From an uncultured Ruminococcus sp. (GTDB lineage: Bacteria; Bacillota; Clostridia; Oscillospirales; Acutalibacteraceae), in the NCBI GenBank assembly GCA_902803585.1, contig CADCQO010000244.1, positions 1-16,929 on the forward strand: a DNA stretch of 16,929 nt, read 5' to 3'. A program made the position numbers and the translations under genes. Below the pieces are notes generated by a model, which worked only from the letters and a program-made list of their open reading frames with translations, was not told where the DNA came from and searched no databases. The stretch's first letter is position 1. Each line of letters starts with the position of its first letter. Positions 13,159-16,929 of the stretch are shown one piece after another.

Positions 13159-13784
13159 ACAGCCTGTCTCCTTTTAGGAAATTTTTCCGTTATTTTCCCG
13201 AAAAAACTGCGGACACCTGTACGGAACAGCTGAAAAAGCCTGTTCAGTGCCACAAAAAACAGTATCTGTACAGCTATTATAACGAGTCCCAATCCTATGG
13301 AAAGCAAACCGTAGGCCAATCCTTTTGCACCAAACGAAATAATCCCTGAAAGAATGAAACCCATACCGCCCAGAGCGCTGGCTGCTGCAACAACATAAAG
13401 AGATAACAGTATGACCGCCGCCGCTAACAGCAGCCCGAATATCAGCGCCGCTATGCCGATGAGAATTGGCACACTGACAGGGAAAAAGAAGATAATGGCA
13501 GCTGCAATCAATACAATGTGCCACGTTTTCAGGCGTCCCTGCTTCTCTTTTGCATGCTTGCCTGTCCGTTCTTCCCAGCTGATATTGGCCGTTTTCTCAA
13601 AGCGGATTCTTGTTTCAATATCGTCCAGACTTCCAACAGATGCTACCGCTTCTTCCTCAGACATTCCTTTTTTCATTTTTTCCTTGATGATACCAAGATA
13701 ATAGTCTGCATAACGGTCGATCTCACTCTTTGGAAATTCTTTCAGACGCACATTCAATTCATTGACAAACTCCCATTTTGTCAT
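13155..13784 (-). CDS. DUF1700 (HAAS domain) membrane protein
   Basis: This is a 209-residue protein. Residues 1-65 form the helical HAAS/DUF1700 domain (MTKWEFVNELNVRLKEFP, then YYLGIIKEKMKKGMSEEEA, then VGSLDDIETRI). A basic linker and four hydrophobic segments between about 88 and 185 form the membrane part. AAGGAGGGG precedes the start at 13784. These proteins usually lie between a PadR-like regulator and a DUF4097 protein; the DUF4097 gene is present downstream but no PadR gene lies upstream. There is no clear promoter in the 137 bases between it and oadA, and a terminator-like hairpin lies there. Confidence 0.85.
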   Translation of the reverse strand: MTKWEFVNELNVRLKEFPKSEIDRYADYYLGIIKEKMKKGMSEEEAVASVGSLDDIETRIRFEKTANISWEERTGKHAKEKQGRLKTWHIVLIAAAIIFFFPVSVPILIGIAALIFGLLLAAAVILLSLYVVAAASALGGMGFILSGIISFGAKGLAYGLLSIGLGLVIIAVQILFFVALNRLFQLFRTGVRSFFGKITEKFPKRRQAV

Positions 13785-13832
13785 ATATTTCCCCTCCTTC
13801 TGAGCGGTTATTTCACTTCCGGCTGCTTAACA

Positions 13833-13884
13833 AAAATCAGATCGAACTCACTACTCTTTCAAAGTAACGATCCGGTCTGATTTT
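13833..13884. terminator. Terminator after the carboxyltransferase cluster
   Basis: AAAATCAGA (13833-13841) is an exact inverted copy of TCTGATTTT (13876-13884), with further pairing inward. On the minus strand, TCTGATTTTTG gives a T tract after the hairpin, fitting the end of the oadA operon. Confidence 0.75.
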
Positions 13885-13921
13885 CTCATTTCTTCTGCTG
13901 CAGTTTTCCACCTGTGGCTTT

Positions 13922-15334
13922 TCAGACGGGGTGAATTTTGTTTTTGGGATCGGCATCGGGATTCAGGCCGATTTCAGCGTCCCTTCTTGCCTTGAAGAAT
14001 TTTGGTGCTACCTGCGGGAACTGTGCATAGGTCAGAACATCTTCAGGCTGTTCGATCCACTCGGGAATCTCTGCCCTGAGCTTTTCCAATTCAGGTTCAA
14101 GCAGGTCGGCGGGACGGCAGGTAACGGGCTTTTCATCTCCGATAATTCTCTTGCGGAAGGCAGGGTCAACCGGTACGGGCGTTGTGCCGTATTTGCCGGC
14201 TACAAGGTCTTTGAACTGGCCGCTGCAATTCTTATACTCACCAAAAAGCACGTTAAAGACGGCTTGTGTGCCGACAATCTGTGAAGTCGGTGTTACCAGC
14301 GGCGGATAACCTGCGTCCTTGCGTACTCTCGGCACTTCCTCAAGCACCTCTGTCAGCTTATCTGCTTTGCCGGCATCTTTAAGCTGTTTGAGAAGATTGG
14401 AAAGCATACCGCCCGGCACCTGATAAATCAGTGCTTTGGCATCGGTAGCAAGCATTTTGGGGTCAAGCAGTCCGCTCTTGATATACTTTTCACGCAGGGT
14501 CATGAAGTACTCACGGATTTCTGAGAGCTTCACAAGGTCAAGACCGGTATCATACTCTGTTCCCTGCAAAGCCGCTACCATAGATTCAGTAGGTGCGTGA
14601 GAAGTACCGTTTGCGAGCGGGGACATCGCTGTATCGATTCTGTCACAGCCCGCCTCGATTGCTTTCAGCAGACACATGGAAGCAAGACCGGAAGTATAAT
14701 GTGTATGAAGCTGTACGGGAATTTTGACAGCCTTTTTAATTGCCTTGACAAGTTCCTCTGTATAATACGGTGTCAGCAGCGCCGCCATATCTTTGATACA
14801 GATAGAGTCTGCGCCCGCCGCTTCAATGCGTTTGGCATAGTCGACATAATACTGTGTCGTAAAGATAGGGCCTGTCGTATAGCTGATGGCAACCTGTGCT
14901 TCAACATTCGGGTTTTCTTTCTTGGCGGCCTTTGTTGCATTGATGGCTGTCTGGAGGTTCTTGATATCGTTGAGTGCATCAAAGATACGGATAACGTCAA
15001 TACCGTTGGCAACGGAGCGTTCTACAAAGTATTCCAGCACATCGTCTGCATAATGACGGTAGCCCAGCATATTCTGTCCTCTGAAAAGCATCTGGAGTCT
15101 TGTTTTGGGGCAGTTTTTGCGAATCGTCCGCAGACGTTCCCAGGGATCTTCGTTCAGAAAGCGGATACAGGAATCAAATGTAGCACCGCCCCAGCATTCC
15201 AGAGAATAGAAGCCGATTTCGTCCAGCTGCGGCAGAATAGGCAGCATATCGGACAGCGGCATACGGGTAGCGATCAGGGACTGGTGTGCATCACGCAGAA
15301 TCGTTTCGGTGATTTGTATTTTCTTTTTTGCCAT
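13922..15334 (-). CDS. oadA: OadA-type carboxyltransferase (oxaloacetate/pyruvate; transcarboxylase 5S-like)
   Basis: This 470-residue protein is a pyruvate/oxaloacetate carboxyltransferase of the OadA, pyruvate carboxylase and 5S family. It transfers CO2 between oxaloacetate and the biotin of a carrier protein. The metal site is visible: D15 in TILRDAHQS, K181 (carbamylated in relatives) in CIKDMAALL, and H210 and H212 in QLHTHYTSG. Other family blocks are LECWGGATFD (45-54), MLFRGQN (82-88) and YQVPGGMLSNL. Full OadA proteins carry a biotin domain at the C-terminus; this one ends without it, and a separate biotin carrier gene precedes it by 28 bases. AAGGGAG lies 9 bases before the start. 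Reaction partner is inferred from the operon. Confidence 0.92.
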   Translation of the reverse strand: MAKKKIQITETILRDAHQSLIATRMPLSDMLPILPQLDEIGFYSLECWGGATFDSCIRFLNEDPWERLRTIRKNCPKTRLQMLFRGQNMLGYRHYADDVLEYFVERSVANGIDVIRIFDALNDIKNLQTAINATKAAKKENPNVEAQVAISYTTGPIFTTQYYVDYAKRIEAAGADSICIKDMAALLTPYYTEELVKAIKKAVKIPVQLHTHYTSGLASMCLLKAIEAGCDRIDTAMSPLANGTSHAPTESMVAALQGTEYDTGLDLVKLSEIREYFMTLREKYIKSGLLDPKMLATDAKALIYQVPGGMLSNLLKQLKDAGKADKLTEVLEEVPRVRKDAGYPPLVTPTSQIVGTQAVFNVLFGEYKNCSGQFKDLVAGKYGTTPVPVDPAFRKRIIGDEKPVTCRPADLLEPELEKLRAEIPEWIEQPEDVLTYAQFPQVAPKFFKARRDAEIGLNPDADPKNKIHPV

Positions 15335-15362
15335 AGTGACTTACTCCCTTCGTGCCGACACA

Positions 15363-15725
15363 TCAGTTCAAAGTAACCAGCACAGCACCGGTATCAACAG
15401 ACTCACCCTTGCTGACTGCCACAGAAGCAACAACGCCGTCACGCGCTGCCTTGATCTCGTTCTCCATCTTCATTGCTTCCAGCACTACCAGTACATCACC
15501 CGTCTTAACGGACTGACCGACTTTTACGGGAACATTCAGAATCGTTCCGGGCATCGGAGACTTTACAGGTTCACCGGCTGCAGCAGGCGCAGCTTTCGGT
15601 GCTGCCTTGGGAGCGGGTGCGGCAGGTGCTGCTTTCGGTGCTGCAGCGGGCGCTGCTGTACCGTCAACCTCCTCTACCTGTACATCGTATACGACACCAT
15701 TAACGGTGATTTTCAAATTTTTCAT
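15363..15725 (-). CDS. Biotin carboxyl carrier protein (transcarboxylase 1.3S / MmdC-like)
   Basis: This is a 120-residue biotin carrier. A short N-terminal strand (MKNLKITVNGVVYDVQVEEV) is followed by a flexible Ala/Pro/Lys linker (about 24-50). The biotinyl domain spans about 52-120, with the biotin-accepting lysine K86 in EAMKMENE and the earlier SPMPG (56-60). It carries carboxyl groups between the two neighbouring carboxyltransferases. I chose the start at 15725 because AAAGGA lies 9 bases upstream; an ATG three codons earlier sits too close to that site. It lies 32 bases after the acyl-CoA carboxyltransferase gene and 28 bases before oadA on the same strand. Confidence 0.93.
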   Translation of the reverse strand: MKNLKITVNGVVYDVQVEEVDGTAAPAAAPKAAPAAPAPKAAPKAAPAAAGEPVKSPMPGTILNVPVKVGQSVKTGDVLVVLEAMKMENEIKAARDGVVASVAVSKGESVDTGAVLVTLN

Positions 15726-15757
15726 GACCAACATTCCTTTCGTTGACAGACACGCTG

Positions 15758-16929
15758 TCAGATATAGAGGTTATTGTGCTTCTTGGGCAGTGTTGCCACA
15801 CGCTTGTTGCAAAGCATCTCAATGGCTGCGATGAGATGTTCTCTCGTTCCGGCAGCTTCAAAAATATCATCTACATAGCCGTTTTCAGCAGCTTTCATTG
15901 CATTCAGCTCGGTGGCTTTAAAGGAGGCAATCAAAGCGGCTTTATCTTCCTGCGGTTTTTTGGAGCCTTTCAGCCGTCCGCCGAAATCATCGCCCCACAT
16001 CATGACAGCAGCCGCCTCCGGTGTGAGCGCTGAAACCGAAGCACCCTCCCACGCATAAGTCATATCTGCCGCCGCACCTGTACCGGCTGCGGCAATATAG
16101 ACAGCACCATAAGCATTTCCGGTGATAACGGTAACCTTGGCGGTCGTTGCCTCTGCATAGGCGCAAGTCAGCTTTGCAGCGCCTTTGATACATCCGAACC
16201 GTTCAGCGTCTACAAATGTCAGCACAGGCATACTGAACGCATCACAGAAACGTACAAAACGTGCTGCCTTTGCGCAGGATTTGCCGTCTATTACTTTACC
16301 GTCCAGAGCAACCAGACCGACCGTTGTACCGTTGAGGGTTGCCAAAGCGGTTCTGGCATTTGTGCCATAAGCGGGCTGTAATTCGATCAGGCTTTCTGCA
16401 TCAGCAATGGCAAAAGCCGCCTGTGAAGCGGTCATCGTGTCGCTGGTCTGCTGCTGTGGGGTCACGCTTTCATATGCCACACAAGCTGTTGTCAGGTTGT
16501 TGGAAGGCAGAACAGACACCAGTTTCTTTGTCTGTGCAAATGCTTCATCTTCATCTTTGACAACAATATGTGCGACACCTTTTTCAGCGTTTTCATCAGC
16601 AGAAGCACTGGCGCCGCTTGTTTCAAGTGAGAATGCCGCTTTTTCGGAAAGCACCACAAAATCGGCACAGGCGGCAATAAGAGCCTGTGTACCGTAGCAT
16701 TTGCCGACAACAACAGCGATCTGGGGCACAACGCCGGAAAGATTATTGGCATATTTCAGTACATCGCCATAAGCCGCCAAAAGGTCGGTTCCTTCGTCCA
16801 GTCTGCCGCCGACAGAATCATAAATTGCTACAACCGGTTCACCCGTTTTCAGTGCCAGATCATAGACTTTCTTTATTTTAGCTGCCTGTGCTTTGGACAT
16901 AGCGCCGCCTGCCCTGTCGGTATTCTGTG
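15758..16929 (-). CDS. Acyl-CoA carboxyltransferase subunit (MmdA/PCCB/12S-like), 5' end outside window
   Basis: This gene continues beyond the right window edge: the reading frame stays open through 16929 (QNTDRAGGA before the first internal Met). The visible 390 or so residues cover most of a carboxyltransferase of the methylmalonyl-CoA decarboxylase alpha, propionyl-CoA carboxylase beta and transcarboxylase 12S family. Landmarks are GGAMSKAQAAKI, DSVGGRLDEGTDLLAAYGDV, the second crotonase-type half with GNAYGAVYIAAAG and TYAWEGASVSALTPEAA, GYVDDIFEAAGTREHL, and the closing KKHNNLYI. It transfers carboxyl groups between an acyl-CoA (methylmalonyl- or malonyl-type) and biotin. The first-half motif GKCYGTQALIAACADF departs from the usual glycine-rich form. 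It is probably the first visible gene of an operon with the biotin carrier and oadA. Confidence 0.88.
   Translation of the reverse strand, partial: QNTDRAGGAMSKAQAAKIKKVYDLALKTGEPVVAIYDSVGGRLDEGTDLLAAYGDVLKYANNLSGVVPQIAVVVGKCYGTQALIAACADFVVLSEKAAFSLETSGASASADENAEKGVAHIVVKDEDEAFAQTKKLVSVLPSNNLTTACVAYESVTPQQQTSDTMTASQAAFAIADAESLIELQPAYGTNARTALATLNGTTVGLVALDGKVIDGKSCAKAARFVRFCDAFSMPVLTFVDAERFGCIKGAAKLTCAYAEATTAKVTVITGNAYGAVYIAAAGTGAAADMTYAWEGASVSALTPEAAAVMMWGDDFGGRLKGSKKPQEDKAALIASFKATELNAMKAAENGYVDDIFEAAGTREHLIAAIEMLCNKRVATLPKKHNNLYI

Noticed and set aside
14597..15376. Plus-strand 259-codon frame antisense to oadA
   Set aside because: The OadA protein is well conserved on the minus strand; the antisense product has no motif.
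15575..15660. Repetitive GC-rich sequence in the biotin carrier gene
   Set aside because: It encodes the Ala/Pro linker common to biotin carrier proteins, not a separate repeat element.

Overview
The window looks like chromosomal DNA of a Gram-positive anaerobe of the Clostridia, most likely an Oscillospiraceae (Ruminococcus-like) gut or rumen bacterium. The reasons are the strong AAGGAGG-type ribosome binding sites, clear TTGACA/TATAAT promoters, Clostridia-type families (DUF1700/DUF4097, DUF378, LytTR-DUF3021, ImmA/XRE) and a biotin-dependent carboxyl-transfer cluster. The species call is inference. I see no rRNA, tRNA, CRISPR array or insertion sequence.

Layout. (1) 1-745, minus strand: two adjacent small lipoproteins with near-identical signal peptides behind one good promoter. 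(2) 821-2330, minus strand: an XRE repressor, an ImmA-like M78 metalloprotease and a probable LURP-one/tubby-fold protein. (3) 2330-3080, plus strand: a divergent two-gene operon of a 67-residue unknown protein and an orphan sigma region-4-like protein. The shared intergenic region holds two promoters, a 16-bp perfect palindrome, an 11-bp direct repeat and a leader hairpin. (4) 3302-3523: a small DUF378 membrane protein after a hairpin-rich gap, followed by a terminator. (5) 3614-7007, minus strand: a GH13 alpha-glucan hydrolase without signal peptide, and the ribosome-associated GTPase HflX. (6) 7344-9645, plus strand: nadB-nadC for quinolinate and nicotinate mononucleotide synthesis, without nadA, with a 46-bp palindrome over the start of transcription. 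(7) 9883-12585, plus strand: a LytTR regulator, DUF3021 membrane protein, ABC ATPase and ABC-2 permease in a tightly packed operon. (8) 12688-13784, minus strand: DUF1700 and a short DUF4097 protein. (9) 13922-16929, minus strand: an OadA-type carboxyltransferase, a biotin carrier protein and, cut by the window edge, an acyl-CoA carboxyltransferase.

How the genes work together. The last cluster has exactly the three part types of a 12S-1.3S-5S transcarboxylase, which moves carboxyl groups between an acyl-CoA and pyruvate/oxaloacetate. No membrane sodium-pump subunit is visible in the window. The LytTR/DUF3021 pair probably controls its own ABC exporter. The ImmA/XRE pair and the divergent sigma-like operon resemble the control region of an integrative element or a derepressible stress module, but no integrase, relaxase or phage structural gene is present. 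Most of the rest is ordinary housekeeping DNA.
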